This document shows, one piece after another, positions 9,560 to 18,486 of a stretch of 64,000 nucleotides of DNA; the stretch's first letter is position 1, and every line of letters starts with the position of its first letter. The notes under the pieces were generated by a model. The model was given only the letters and a program-made list of their open reading frames with translations. It was not told where the DNA came from and made no database searches. The position numbers and the translations under genes are program-made. Where the stretch lies: positions 1 to 64,000 of the forward strand of contig JAJCZM010000018.1 of the NCBI GenBank assembly GCA_029262375.1. Reading direction: 5' to 3'. The stretch comes from Deltaproteobacteria bacterium (GTDB lineage: Bacteria > Desulfobacterota > Binatia > UBA1149 > SPBQ01).

Positions 9560-10738
9560 GTGAACGGACCGTTATCGGGGTATCGAATCGTCGATTGTAC
9601 ACAGATGCTCTCGGGACCGGCGGCAACCATGCTGCTCGGCGACCAGGGCGCCGACGTCATCAAAGTAGAACCCGTAGGTCTCGGCGATGCGACACGCGCC
9701 TTCGGCGGCAGAAACCGAGGAATCTCGCCGATGTTCGCCACCACCAATCGCAGCAAGCGCTCGTTGGCGGTGGATCTGAAACGAGACGGCGGCCGCGACG
9801 TCATCGCTCGCCTGGTCGGTACGGCCGACGTGTTCGTGCAGAACTTTCGCCCGGGCGCCGTCGACAGGCTCGGGATCGACGAACCGGCGCTGCGCGCGAT
9901 CAATCCGCGACTCATCTACATGTCGATCAGCGGCTTCGGCGAGACCGGCCCGTATGCCGGCAAGCGCGTGTACGATCCCGTCATCCAAGCGGTCTCCGGT
10001 CTCGCGGCCATTCAGGGAACAGCCGAGCAACCGCGTATGTTCCGTTTGATCGTGCCCGACAAGGTAACGGCGCTGACGGCGTCGCAAGCAATCACCGCCG
10101 CGCTGCTCGCACGCGAGCGCACGGGGGAAGGACAACACGTGCGTCTGGCCATGCTCGATGCGGTGATTTCATTCCTGTGGCCGGAGGGCATGGCGCGCCA
10201 GACGTTCATCGGCGACGACATCGCCCCGACTCGTCCACCCGACACACGCGATCTCGTGTTCAAGACACTCGACGGCTTCATCACTGCCGGTGCGGTCACG
10301 GACCGGGAATGGAAGGCGCTGTCGCGAGCGTTAGGTCATCCCGAATGGGCCGACGACGAACGTTTCAACACGCCCGCGCGTCGCATCAAGCATGTCGATG
10401 CGCGGCTCGAACTGACGGCGTCCGTACTCGAAACCAAAAGCTCCGCCGAATGGCTCGAAATTCTGGAAGAAGCAGATGTACCGTGCGGCCCGGTGCATGA
10501 TCGCGAGAGTCTGCTAACGGATCCGCAGGTCGCTGCCAACGAACTGATCGTAGAATCCGTTCACCCGCACGCGGGTCGCATGCGACAAACCCGCCCGGCG
10601 GCGCGCTTCGAAAAGACGCCGGCGGCAATTGCGCGCCCTGCCCCGCTGCTGGGCGAGCATACCGATGAATTGCTATCCGAACTCGGCTACGGCACCGACG
10701 AGATCGCGGCGCTACGTACCGAAGGCTCTGTCGCCTAG
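9560..10738 (+). CDS. CaiB/BaiF family (class III) CoA-transferase
   Basis: Transfers CoA between carboxylic acids through an aspartyl-anhydride intermediate. The 392-residue protein carries the N-terminal signature LSGYRIVDCTQMLSGPAATMLLGDQGADVIKVE, the NRSKRSLAVDLK and NFRPGAVDRLGI motifs, and the catalytic Asp in RVYDPVIQAVSG. The start is GTG 9560, with a strong AAGGAGG site at 9545-9551, 8 bases upstream. A lone gene; no paired CoA ligase or dehydrogenase is adjacent, so the acid substrate is open. Confidence 0.92.
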   Translation: MNGPLSGYRIVDCTQMLSGPAATMLLGDQGADVIKVEPVGLGDATRAFGGRNRGISPMFATTNRSKRSLAVDLKRDGGRDVIARLVGTADVFVQNFRPGAVDRLGIDEPALRAINPRLIYMSISGFGETGPYAGKRVYDPVIQAVSGLAAIQGTAEQPRMFRLIVPDKVTALTASQAITAALLARERTGEGQHVRLAMLDAVISFLWPEGMARQTFIGDDIAPTRPPDTRDLVFKTLDGFITAGAVTDREWKALSRALGHPEWADDERFNTPARRIKHVDARLELTASVLETKSSAEWLEILEEADVPCGPVHDRESLLTDPQVAANELIVESVHPHAGRMRQTRPAARFEKTPAAIARPAPLLGEHTDELLSELGYGTDEIAALRTEGSVA

Positions 10739-10784
10739 CCGACCCAGCGGCCGGGGCCGTCGGGACCGTCGCATGACCCGTCCC

Positions 10785-11771
10785 TTATTCGCCCAGCACG
10801 AAGGCGAACAACAGCGGCGCGACGATCGATGCGTCCGACTCGATCACGAATTTCGGCGTGCTCGCGCCGAGTTTTTCCCAGGTGATCTTCTCGTTGGGCA
10901 CGGCTCCGGAATAGCTCCCGTAGCTCGTCGTCGAGTCACTGATTTGGCAGAAGTACGACCACAGCGGCGTGTCGAAGGCCTTCATGTCTTGGCGCAGTAG
11001 CGGAACGACGCAGATCGGAAAGTCTCCGGCGATCCCGCCACCGATCTGAAAGAAACCGATCGGCGTGGCAATCGATGTTTCCTTGTACCATTCGATGAGC
11101 GCCTTCATGTAGTGAAGGCCCGAGCGCACCGTCTCGAGACGCTTGATCTCGCCGCGCACGTGCTGAGCCACGAACACGTTACCGAGCGTAGAGTCTTCCC
11201 ACCCCGGCACAAAGAGCGGCAGATTCTTTTCCGCTGCGGCAACGATCCAACTGTCTGCCGGATCGATCTGATAGAACTCTTCGAGACTACCGTTTCGAAT
11301 CACGCGGTAGATGTACTCGTGCGGAAGGTACGACTCCCCTGCTTCATCCGCCGCCTTCCAGACCTGGCGGATGGCGGCTTCCACGCGGCGGAATGCTTCC
11401 TCTTCCGGAATACATGTGTCGGTGACCCGATTGAGATGTCGATCGAGCAACGCTTGCTCATCGTCGGGTGATAGATCGCGATAGTGCGGAACGCGCACGT
11501 AGTGGTCGTGCGCGACCAAATTGAAGACGTCTTCTTCGAGATTGGCGCCCGTGCACGAGATCGCATGCACTTTGTCGCGCCGAATCATCTCTGCAAGCGA
11601 CAAGCCTATTTCCGCAGTGCTCATCGCACCCGCCATCGAGAGAAACATTTTCCCGCCGGCATCGATCAGCTGTTCGTAGCCCTCGGCCGCGTCGACGATG
11701 ACGGCGGCGTTGAAGTGGCGGAAGTGGTGCTTGGCGAATGCGCGGATACTGTCGGTTTTCACACGGGGCAT
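10785..11771 (-). CDS. Deoxyhypusine synthase family protein
   Basis: A 328-residue member of the deoxyhypusine synthase fold. NAD-binding stretches are visible (FLSMAGAMSTAEIGLSLAEM, SCTGANLEEDVFN). The C-terminus ITWEKLGAST followed by ESDASIVAPLL aligns with the WGK region holding the active-site Lys in archaeal and eukaryotic enzymes, so the catalytic Lys appears conserved. Bacteria lack the eIF5A substrate, and characterised bacterial relatives make homospermidine or other polyamines; a polyamine role is therefore the likelier one. No other polyamine gene is nearby. Confidence 0.87.
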   Translation of the reverse strand: MPRVKTDSIRAFAKHHFRHFNAAVIVDAAEGYEQLIDAGGKMFLSMAGAMSTAEIGLSLAEMIRRDKVHAISCTGANLEEDVFNLVAHDHYVRVPHYRDLSPDDEQALLDRHLNRVTDTCIPEEEAFRRVEAAIRQVWKAADEAGESYLPHEYIYRVIRNGSLEEFYQIDPADSWIVAAAEKNLPLFVPGWEDSTLGNVFVAQHVRGEIKRLETVRSGLHYMKALIEWYKETSIATPIGFFQIGGGIAGDFPICVVPLLRQDMKAFDTPLWSYFCQISDSTTSYGSYSGAVPNEKITWEKLGASTPKFVIESDASIVAPLLFAFVLGE

Positions 11772-11826
11772 GTCGTTTTCATTCCGCGTGCGTAACGGAA
11801 TGACAACCGCCGCTGTCGCGCGAGGC

Positions 11827-12642
11827 TCAATCGAGCTCTTCGAGGTAGGCGGGGCCGCCGAGTTGGGCCATCTGGGCGAGAATCCATTGCTGGCGTTCGC
11901 GCAGGTAGGCGCTGGGGCGATCCGCGTGCAACCGGCGGGGACTGGGCAACACGGCGGCCAGAAGTGCCGCCTCTTCGCGCTCCAGGCCGGAGCTGGGCTT
12001 GGCGAAGTAGGCCTCGGATGCGGCTTCTACACCGTAAATCCCGTCTCCAAACTCAGCGATGTTCAAGTAAAGCTCGAGGATGCGGCGCTTCGGCAGCAAC
12101 ACCTCCAACAGCACCGTCAGGTAGGCCTCGGCCGCCTTGCGCAGCAGACTTCGCCCCGACCATAGGTAGAGATTTTTGGCGACCTGCTGCGAGATCGTAC
12201 TCGCGCCGCGCAGCCGCCCTTCCCTTGCGTGATCCCGGAGCGCAGTCCAGATCGCATCGAAGTCCAGGCCGCCGTGGGTCGCAAAGCGCTGGTCCTCAGC
12301 AGCAATCACGGCGACGGCGGCGTGCGGCGAGATCCAATCCAGGTAAGTCCACTGGTTACGTAAACGGAAGTCGCTGCGTCCGGCGCGATACGCCTCGATG
12401 CGCGCTTGCAGCATGAACGCGGTGGTCGGTGGCCGCAGCCACCGCAGCGTCAGCGTCGCAACGAACGATGCGACGAGCGCGAACAGCACCGCCATGGCCA
12501 GCGCACGCACGACACGTTCGACGGCTTGCAGCGCCCATGCGCGTACCTCATCGCCACGGCGTTGCTTACTCTTCGCCTTTTTCTTACGTGTGACGGCCAC
12601 CGCAGCCGTAGCGGCCCCGGGGGCGCGACCTGCCGATAGCAC
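11827..12642 (-). CDS. mtgA: Monofunctional biosynthetic peptidoglycan transglycosylase
   Basis: Polymerises lipid II into glycan strands at the periplasmic face of the inner membrane. The 271-residue protein has a basic N-terminus (RKKKAKSKQRRG), one membrane segment at about 46-68, then a glycosyltransferase family 51 domain. The catalytic Glu is in AVIAAEDQRFATHGG, and GASTISQQVAKNLYLW and the second Glu in LELYLNIAEFGDGIYG follow. It has no penicillin-binding domain, which separates it from class A PBPs. The start appears to be GTG 12642. Confidence 0.92.
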   Translation of the reverse strand: MLSAGRAPGAATAAVAVTRKKKAKSKQRRGDEVRAWALQAVERVVRALAMAVLFALVASFVATLTLRWLRPPTTAFMLQARIEAYRAGRSDFRLRNQWTYLDWISPHAAVAVIAAEDQRFATHGGLDFDAIWTALRDHAREGRLRGASTISQQVAKNLYLWSGRSLLRKAAEAYLTVLLEVLLPKRRILELYLNIAEFGDGIYGVEAASEAYFAKPSSGLEREEAALLAAVLPSPRRLHADRPSAYLRERQQWILAQMAQLGGPAYLEELD

Positions 12643-12666
12643 GGCGACACAGAGAGAGTGAACGAA

Positions 12667-13104
12667 TCATATCGATTGGAGATACTCGCGCCACGGCGTC
12701 CAGTAGTAATTGTTCCACCCGTCGGTGACTCCCTGCACATCGGAGGGCGTGACGCCGACGTGCGCCATCTCGATTTGCGCCGAGCCGCTATCGAGATCGA
12801 CGAATCGCAATGTCAGCACGGAGTCGAGTTCGTCGGGATCCCAGTGATTCGCACGCCACGTCTGTACGATCATGCGATCGGGTACCGTGTGAATCACGCG
12901 ACCGCCCAGCATGCCGTTGAAGGCAAGGAACGTACTGCCGGGTTGTTCGCCGATTTCTACCGGCGTGCCGGTAACCGCCGCGTGCAACGCCGGGTCGACA
13001 TAGGTTCGATAGAGAACCGCCGCAGTGGTCGGCATCTCGATGGTTTGTTCAATGGTTTCAACCATGGGCTCGACTACTCCATCGCCGAAGGCACGCTCGC
13101 TCAT
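12667..13104 (-). CDS. SRPBCC (AHSA1-like) family protein
   Basis: A 145-residue protein of the START/SRPBCC fold: the N-terminal helix-strand EMPTTAAVLYRTYVDPALHAAVTG, FLAFNGMLGGRVIHTVPDRMIVQTWR, and the C-terminal GVTDGWNNYYWTPWREYL are typical of Aha1-C/AHSA1 relatives. These bind hydrophobic ligands or partner proteins; no specific role can be assigned. Its ATG overlaps the stop of the anti-sigma gene by 4 bases (ATGA), so it is translationally coupled to the sigma/anti-sigma operon. Confidence 0.82.
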   Translation of the reverse strand: MSERAFGDGVVEPMVETIEQTIEMPTTAAVLYRTYVDPALHAAVTGTPVEIGEQPGSTFLAFNGMLGGRVIHTVPDRMIVQTWRANHWDPDELDSVLTLRFVDLDSGSAQIEMAHVGVTPSDVQGVTDGWNNYYWTPWREYLQSI

Positions 13105-14894
13105 TGTCCGGCGGAGCGCGCCGTTGGGGAATCCAAGATGCGAATGTTGATGCGAGAAACGTCGTGTGCAGCTCGCTCGCGGTTCGCAGTGTCCGCAGAG
13201 TCGGCAGCCTCAGATTGCTCGATGAGTTCGACGGAGTAACGACCGGCGTACAGCCACCCCGGAGGTACATCCAGAGAGACCATCGGCGCTGACTGTGCTG
13301 CGTCGGCCGGCGGCGCGAAGCTGCGGCGGATCTCGCGCGAACTGTCTACTTCGAACAGACGCGCGTCCAGCCCGCGGACGACACCATCGAGCATCGGCAG
13401 CGGAAAGCGCACCTCCAAGCCAAGTACGATTTCATCGGTGGTGAAGACGTAAGAACTGCCACGCACGAAATGGACACGCGGGCGCCGCGTAGTTTCCGAC
13501 CGGTCGGACTGCGGCGAGTCGTCGGCACCGGCACTACCCAGCATTTCGCCGCGAATGGGAGCGCGACCGATTTGCCGCACACCGAGAATCATCGATTCCG
13601 GAGCCAAGCGGGTGCTGCGCGCGACTTCGCCCGAGTCATCGCTTCGATCGGTATCGCCTCTGGACGTTTCGATCACGGCCGCACCGGTACGTACGTGAGT
13701 GCCGTCGGCTTCCGGAATCTCGATGGCCGTCCGCTCGAGATCCTTCACGTGGCGCTCGGTCCGTAATATCGCCATCAGCTGCTCGGGCGTAAGACGCTGC
13801 TCACGGTGCGTCGATAGCGGCAACGGTGGTTCTTCAACGGGCGTCTCAACCGCAGTCTTAGCGGCGGCGGGAATCGGAACGTCGGCCTTAGCGGCCTGTT
13901 GGCGCGCAACGTCGCCGCGTGCGGCTGCCGTTGCGGCCAACGACGCTTCTGCGCCGCGCCCTTGAGGCGCGGGCGCCTCGGAGGTCTCCTGAGGCGCGGG
14001 CGCAGGCAAGGTTGGCAGGGCCGGCAAGCCCGGCGCTACCTGCGCGAGCGGCGCGCTCGTCACGACACCAAGGTCTTCGATGCGACGGGCCTCGGTAATG
14101 GGCTTCGCGAACGCGAGAGCACCATGCTTGCGGTCGGCCAGTGTGTCACCGTCTGCCGACCCGAGACGCCGTAGACGTGCGGTGCCGGTGGCAGGGTCGA
14201 GCTCGATCTCCTCCTCGATTCGATCGCCAACTTCGAGGGCATTGGCAGATCCGGTTTGACGAAACGCCAGCGTATCGTTTTCGGACTGCAACACGACACC
14301 GCTTTCGATCGCGTACATCCCGATCACGGGAAGACTCAGAGCAAGAAACAGCGCAAAGACCGCACCCGGTCTGCGCATGCGCTGCGCCAGGGTCATCGAC
14401 TCGATGACGGCTGCCGAGGGGATGGACGCGCGCTCGAGATCGACCGACAGCACGTCGTCGTCGTCGACGTCGAAGGTTGCGTCCAACGCCAATCGATCGG
14501 ATGCGTCGAGGTCGCTACCGGCACCGGCTCGAGCGTTGGCCTGCACTTTGTTTTCGAGGCGCACACTCGTCAGCACCCGCGTCTCGTCCCTGCAGGAACC
14601 GCACACGGCGAGGTGCGCCTGAATCTCGGTACGTAACACGGGGCCCACCGAGTCGGGATCGTCGCAGTAGGCCATCAAGTTTTCTTCCGCGGGATGGGCG
14701 GCGGAATGCTCGGCCGGCCGCGACGCCTCGCCGTCGGCGATGTCGCCGCGCAGGGCACGCCACGCACGCAGCTCGCTCGCACACTCTTCACAATCGACGA
14801 CATGCGCATGCACGTCGCGTAGCGATTCGTCGTCGGGATTGGCCAAGTAAGCGACCAATTCGCCATCGCGGACTCTGTCACACTGGCGTTTCAT
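13101..14894 (-). CDS. Anti-sigma factor with two zinc-finger motifs and a membrane segment
   Basis: A 597-residue protein. Two zf-HC2-like motifs are present near the N-terminus: HAHVVDCEECASEL at about 28-41 and HLAVCGSCRDET at about 93-104. Such motifs hold ECF sigma factors inactive in the cytoplasm. A hydrophobic segment (about 175-195) follows, then a long Pro/Ala-rich linker and a periplasmic tail of about 350 residues. The tail ends in a beta-rich region (VPPGWLYAGRYSVELIEQSE). It overlaps its cognate sigma gene by 4 bases (ATGA). The periplasmic part presumably senses a signal; that is inference. Confidence 0.85.
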   Translation of the reverse strand: MKRQCDRVRDGELVAYLANPDDESLRDVHAHVVDCEECASELRAWRALRGDIADGEASRPAEHSAAHPAEENLMAYCDDPDSVGPVLRTEIQAHLAVCGSCRDETRVLTSVRLENKVQANARAGAGSDLDASDRLALDATFDVDDDDVLSVDLERASIPSAAVIESMTLAQRMRRPGAVFALFLALSLPVIGMYAIESGVVLQSENDTLAFRQTGSANALEVGDRIEEEIELDPATGTARLRRLGSADGDTLADRKHGALAFAKPITEARRIEDLGVVTSAPLAQVAPGLPALPTLPAPAPQETSEAPAPQGRGAEASLAATAAARGDVARQQAAKADVPIPAAAKTAVETPVEEPPLPLSTHREQRLTPEQLMAILRTERHVKDLERTAIEIPEADGTHVRTGAAVIETSRGDTDRSDDSGEVARSTRLAPESMILGVRQIGRAPIRGEMLGSAGADDSPQSDRSETTRRPRVHFVRGSSYVFTTDEIVLGLEVRFPLPMLDGVVRGLDARLFEVDSSREIRRSFAPPADAAQSAPMVSLDVPPGWLYAGRYSVELIEQSEAADSADTANRERAAHDVSRINIRILDSPTARSAGQ

Positions 14895-15604
14895 GACCTG
14901 TCGGCCTCGTCACGGCCATCCTGCATCGTATCATCATTCGCCGCCGCGGGCGCCATCGGCGCGGACTCGTTGGGTGCGTTCGCAAGCCCCAGGAGAGCAC
15001 GGAACTGCGCCCGCGCTTTCGCAAGGTCGCGATTCACGCTCGCGCGAGAGCGACCGCTGCGCGCAACGATCGTATCGACCGATAGTCCTTCGAGGTAGCG
15101 GGCCCACAACAGTTCCTGCATCGGCTGCGGCAGACGCGCGAAGGCCTGCCGCGCCGCCACGCGCTCGGGCGCGAGAGGCTCGTCGCCGTTAACCGCGGCA
15201 TCGACGTCGGCACGATCGTCGATCGTACGCACCCCGTCCAGTCGCGTCTGCCTGAGATGTCCCGCGAATCTATTCCAGGCGGCTCGCGCGATGTACGCGC
15301 CGAGCTTCTCTTCGCTGGGTGCCTTGCCGGCGCGAGCGGCCTTGATGAGCGACAAGACGATCTCTTGACTGATGTCGCTCCAGTCATCGCGAAGATCGTA
15401 CGCGCCCAATCGTGCGAGCCGGTGCGTCACCATCCGCGTAACCTGCAGTAGCGCGCGTCTATCGCCTTCACACAGGCGCATAAGCAATCCGTCAACCGGT
15501 TCGATGACTCTCTCCGCCGCGCCGTAGCCGAGCGGCGTCCGTGCGCGCGAACGATCATAGCAGGCCCTGTCGAGGATCTCGCGCGCACGGTGCCCGTCCC
15601 GCAT
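14891..15604 (-). CDS. RNA polymerase ECF-type sigma factor
   Basis: A 237-residue sigma-70 family protein with region 2 (LLMRLCEGDRRALLQVTRMV, DDWSDISQEIVLSLI, LGAYIARAAWNRFAGHLR) and region 4 (LPQPMQELLWARYLEGLSVDTIVARSGRSRASVNRDLAKAR). It lacks regions 1.1 and 3, as ECF factors do. An acidic C-terminal tail of about 35 residues is extra. ATG 15604 directly follows the VWA gene stop with no gap, and the gene overlaps the anti-sigma gene downstream. It should direct transcription of its own operon and unknown targets. Confidence 0.9.
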   Translation of the reverse strand: MRDGHRAREILDRACYDRSRARTPLGYGAAERVIEPVDGLLMRLCEGDRRALLQVTRMVTHRLARLGAYDLRDDWSDISQEIVLSLIKAARAGKAPSEEKLGAYIARAAWNRFAGHLRQTRLDGVRTIDDRADVDAAVNGDEPLAPERVAARQAFARLPQPMQELLWARYLEGLSVDTIVARSGRSRASVNRDLAKARAQFRALLGLANAPNESAPMAPAAANDDTMQDGRDEADRS

Positions 15605-17731
15605 CTATTCGAGGCGTGCCTGCGGCGAGAGACCGCGTGCAAGCGCCACCAGACGCAAGAACTCCGCGCGATAGGCGTTCGGATCACGCCCCAGCGCACC
15701 ACGCGCGAGACGATCGGCCATCGCCAGACTGGCGTCGCCGCGATACTGAGACTCGGCGAGAGTCATACCGAATGCCGTCACGCCGGCAGCGAACCGAAGG
15801 TTCCCCGACGCACTGTCGATCTCTCGATGGCCTCGCCCTACCGTCTGCGCGATCAGGAAACTCGCGGGTGTACTGCGTCCCGCATCGACAGCCTTGTAAC
15901 GTAGCTTGACGGTTGCCAATTCGTCGTCGAGCTGCGGCGCCGGCCGGTGTACGAGGTCGCCCGCATCGTCGCCGTCTCGCGCATCGTCATGAAGACCCAT
16001 GCGCCTCTGAGCGCCGTAGCGTAGAGGATCTATCTCGGGGCCGGGCAGCCGAGCGCCGACCGGCACGATCTCGTAGAGCGCGGTCACGGTGTGGCCGGCT
16101 CCGATCTCTCCGGCGTCTTTCGTGTCGTCGTTGAAGTCGCGATCCGCAAGCCTTCTATTCTCGTACCCGATCAGTCGATAGCCCTTCACCGCCGCCGGAT
16201 TGAACTCGACCTGAATCTTCACGTCCTTCGCAATCGTCATCAGCGTCGAGCCCGCTTGCTCGACGAGCACCCTGCGCGCTTCGGCCGGCGAATCGAGATA
16301 GGCGTAGTTGCCGTTGCCGTGATCGGCGAGCTGTTCCATGCTCGCGTCCTTGAGGTTGCCCGTGCCGACACCGAGCACCGTCAGATAGACGCCGGACTCA
16401 CGTTCCTTCTCGATGAGGCGGACCAGTTCGTCGCGGCTCGTCGTGCCGACGTTGAAGTCCCCGTCGGTTGCGAGAATCACGCGATTGATCGACTCGGGGT
16501 CGTAGTGGCGACGTGCAGTGTCGTATGCCAGGCGAATGCCTTCCGCTCCGTTCGTCGAACCGCCTGCGTGCAGATGATCGAGCGCATGAACGACGTGCTC
16601 TCGATAACGCCCCGACGTCGGTTCGAGCACGAGCCCACTTGCTCCGGCGTACACGACGATGGACACGCGATCTTGTGGTCGTAGATCGCGCGCAAGCGTC
16701 CGCAGGCCTTCTTTCACGAGCGGCAGTTTGTCGGCCGACTGCATCGAACCCGAGACGTCGATCAAGAAGACGAGATTGCGCGGCGGTACGTCACGCGCCT
16801 GCACCTTCTCTCCCTGCAAACCGACCAGGAGCAGCCGGTGATCCGGGTTCCACGGAGCCGTGGACACTTCCGTGGTAACCGAGAACGGGTTGCCGTCTCG
16901 CGGTTCGGCGTACTCGTAGTCGAAGTAGTTGATGAGCTCTTCGATTCGAACCGCGCCCGGAACCGGTAACGATCCGTCGTTGAGGAAGCGCCTCACATTG
17001 CTGTAGGACGCCGTATCGACATCGATCGAGAACGTAGACAGCGGCCGGTGCGCCGTCTCGCGAAACGGCGTCTCGACGCGATGGTCATACTGCTCGGTAT
17101 CGAACGCGCCATATGGGCTATACAATGGGTATGACGGGTATGGCGGGGATGACGGATACTGCGGGCGCGCGTACGGCGCAGCACCAGTGGGCGGCACGAT
17201 GTTACCGTGCATCGGCGCCGCATGATCGAGCAACGCGGCCGCTTGCTGCGAAGCACGCCGGGCCTTGTGCGACGAGCGCAGCCGATCCGAACTCGAACTC
17301 AGCTGGCTCTCTTCCGTTTCCCGAATGTCGTCACGTTCGCGGCGACCGTCGGGTGTGGCGGTTTCGCTCGACGGTACGGTGACGACCTTCTCGTTCCCGC
17401 GCACTTCGGCCCGCCGAAATGTATCCGATGTGCCGTCTTCATCGTTGCCGACCAACGGCTCCGCAACACGCGGCGCGTCGTCTACGCCGGTGGAATGGCC
17501 ACCGGGACTGATGGGGACGGCTTGCGCATGATCGCGATCGTTGCCGTCTGCGCGATCCGCACGATCCAACGGGAGCGCGCAGCCGCTGAGCGATGCGAGC
17601 CATGCAATCGACGCACACAAATAGAACGCGGCTAACACCCCTGTCATCGGGCGGGCTAGCCCCAATCGCCGAAACAGGCAGCACAGGCCGGACAGACCGG
17701 ATGAATGGAAAGGACTGGACGGATACGTCAC
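15605..17731 (-). CDS. YfbK-type von Willebrand factor A domain lipoprotein
   Basis: A 708-residue protein. An N-terminal hydrophobic stretch ending in SLSGC (about residue 51) suggests a lipoprotein. A long Ser/Pro/Tyr-rich linker leads to a YfbK-like domain (RPLSTFSIDVDTASYSNVRRFL). A VWA domain with a complete MIDAS follows (FLIDVSGSMQSADK; GGSTNGAEGI; LATDGDFNVG), then a C-terminal DUF3520-like domain. GTG 17731 has a perfect AGGAGG site 7 bases upstream, which decides the start despite the 28 residues before the hydrophobic stretch. It heads the four-gene operon with the sigma and anti-sigma factors. Confidence 0.9.
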   Translation of the reverse strand: MTYPSSPFHSSGLSGLCCLFRRLGLARPMTGVLAAFYLCASIAWLASLSGCALPLDRADRADGNDRDHAQAVPISPGGHSTGVDDAPRVAEPLVGNDEDGTSDTFRRAEVRGNEKVVTVPSSETATPDGRRERDDIRETEESQLSSSSDRLRSSHKARRASQQAAALLDHAAPMHGNIVPPTGAAPYARPQYPSSPPYPSYPLYSPYGAFDTEQYDHRVETPFRETAHRPLSTFSIDVDTASYSNVRRFLNDGSLPVPGAVRIEELINYFDYEYAEPRDGNPFSVTTEVSTAPWNPDHRLLLVGLQGEKVQARDVPPRNLVFLIDVSGSMQSADKLPLVKEGLRTLARDLRPQDRVSIVVYAGASGLVLEPTSGRYREHVVHALDHLHAGGSTNGAEGIRLAYDTARRHYDPESINRVILATDGDFNVGTTSRDELVRLIEKERESGVYLTVLGVGTGNLKDASMEQLADHGNGNYAYLDSPAEARRVLVEQAGSTLMTIAKDVKIQVEFNPAAVKGYRLIGYENRRLADRDFNDDTKDAGEIGAGHTVTALYEIVPVGARLPGPEIDPLRYGAQRRMGLHDDARDGDDAGDLVHRPAPQLDDELATVKLRYKAVDAGRSTPASFLIAQTVGRGHREIDSASGNLRFAAGVTAFGMTLAESQYRGDASLAMADRLARGALGRDPNAYRAEFLRLVALARGLSPQARLE

Positions 17732-17843
17732 GCGAAACCTCCTGATCCCACCGATCTGCGGTGGGGCTCATAGAGGTAAGTCGCGCGTAGTGGCAAAACG
17801 GCTCAGAAAAAGATCCGAGCCCACACTTTTTTGCCCGCGGGGC

Positions 17844-18287
17844 CTATTCGGCCCAGTCAAAGTCGTCTTCGTCTTTTTCGTCATCGGCGTCCTCCGGCGC
17901 ACCGAAGCGAATGAAGCTGCCCTGCGATTTGGCAGCCGCTGGCGCGACGCTCGGCGCCGGCGGCCGCGCCGTCCGATCCGACGACGTTTCGCCCATGATC
18001 TCGCTGGTCACGGCGATCGTGCTGATCAATTTGCCGTCGGGCGCGAAGGCCGCAAACTCGGGGCCGTCGCTCCCCAGACGCCACTGACCACGCACGGCGC
18101 CGGTGTCGTCGACGAGGCTGAAGGTCTTCGCCGCAAGCATGTCGGGGACCGTCGCTCGAGGTGTTGCGCCGGTTAGCACCGCGACCGCGAACACGAAGGC
18201 GATGGCGAGGCCGGCGCGTCGCCATCCCCGCAGCTCGCGCTCCAGTTTTGCCAGGCGTGCATCGGTCGAAGAAGTGGATGGTTTCAT
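17844..18287 (-). CDS. Hypothetical membrane-anchored protein
   Basis: A 147-residue protein: a short cytoplasmic helix (DARLAKLERELRGWRRA), one membrane segment at about 28-48, then a periplasmic domain with the strand pattern FSLVDDTGAVRGQWRLGSDGPEFAAFAPDGK. It ends in a Pro/Ala linker and an acidic DE-rich C-terminus. I recognise no named family. ATG 18287 is chosen because it places the helix and membrane segment at the N-terminus. It lies 112 bases upstream of the VWA operon on the same strand, and is divergent from leuC. Confidence 0.65.
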   Translation of the reverse strand: MKPSTSSTDARLAKLERELRGWRRAGLAIAFVFAVAVLTGATPRATVPDMLAAKTFSLVDDTGAVRGQWRLGSDGPEFAAFAPDGKLISTIAVTSEIMGETSSDRTARPPAPSVAPAAAKSQGSFIRFGAPEDADDEKDEDDFDWAE

Positions 18288-18486
18288 GTCTGCATACTCC
18301 GCAATGGAAATGGATTCGCAGGACGGGCCGACGTCGCCATCGCACGACACGGCGCTTCCGACGGCGAGCACACACCGTTTCGTGCGCGGAGGCAAAGCCG
18401 GCGGCCCGATCCCAGTCCTGATTGATTTCGCGGCGTTAGCGGTGTCTGATAGCGCTTTAGCGCGGTAATCCTCGCGCAATATCGAC

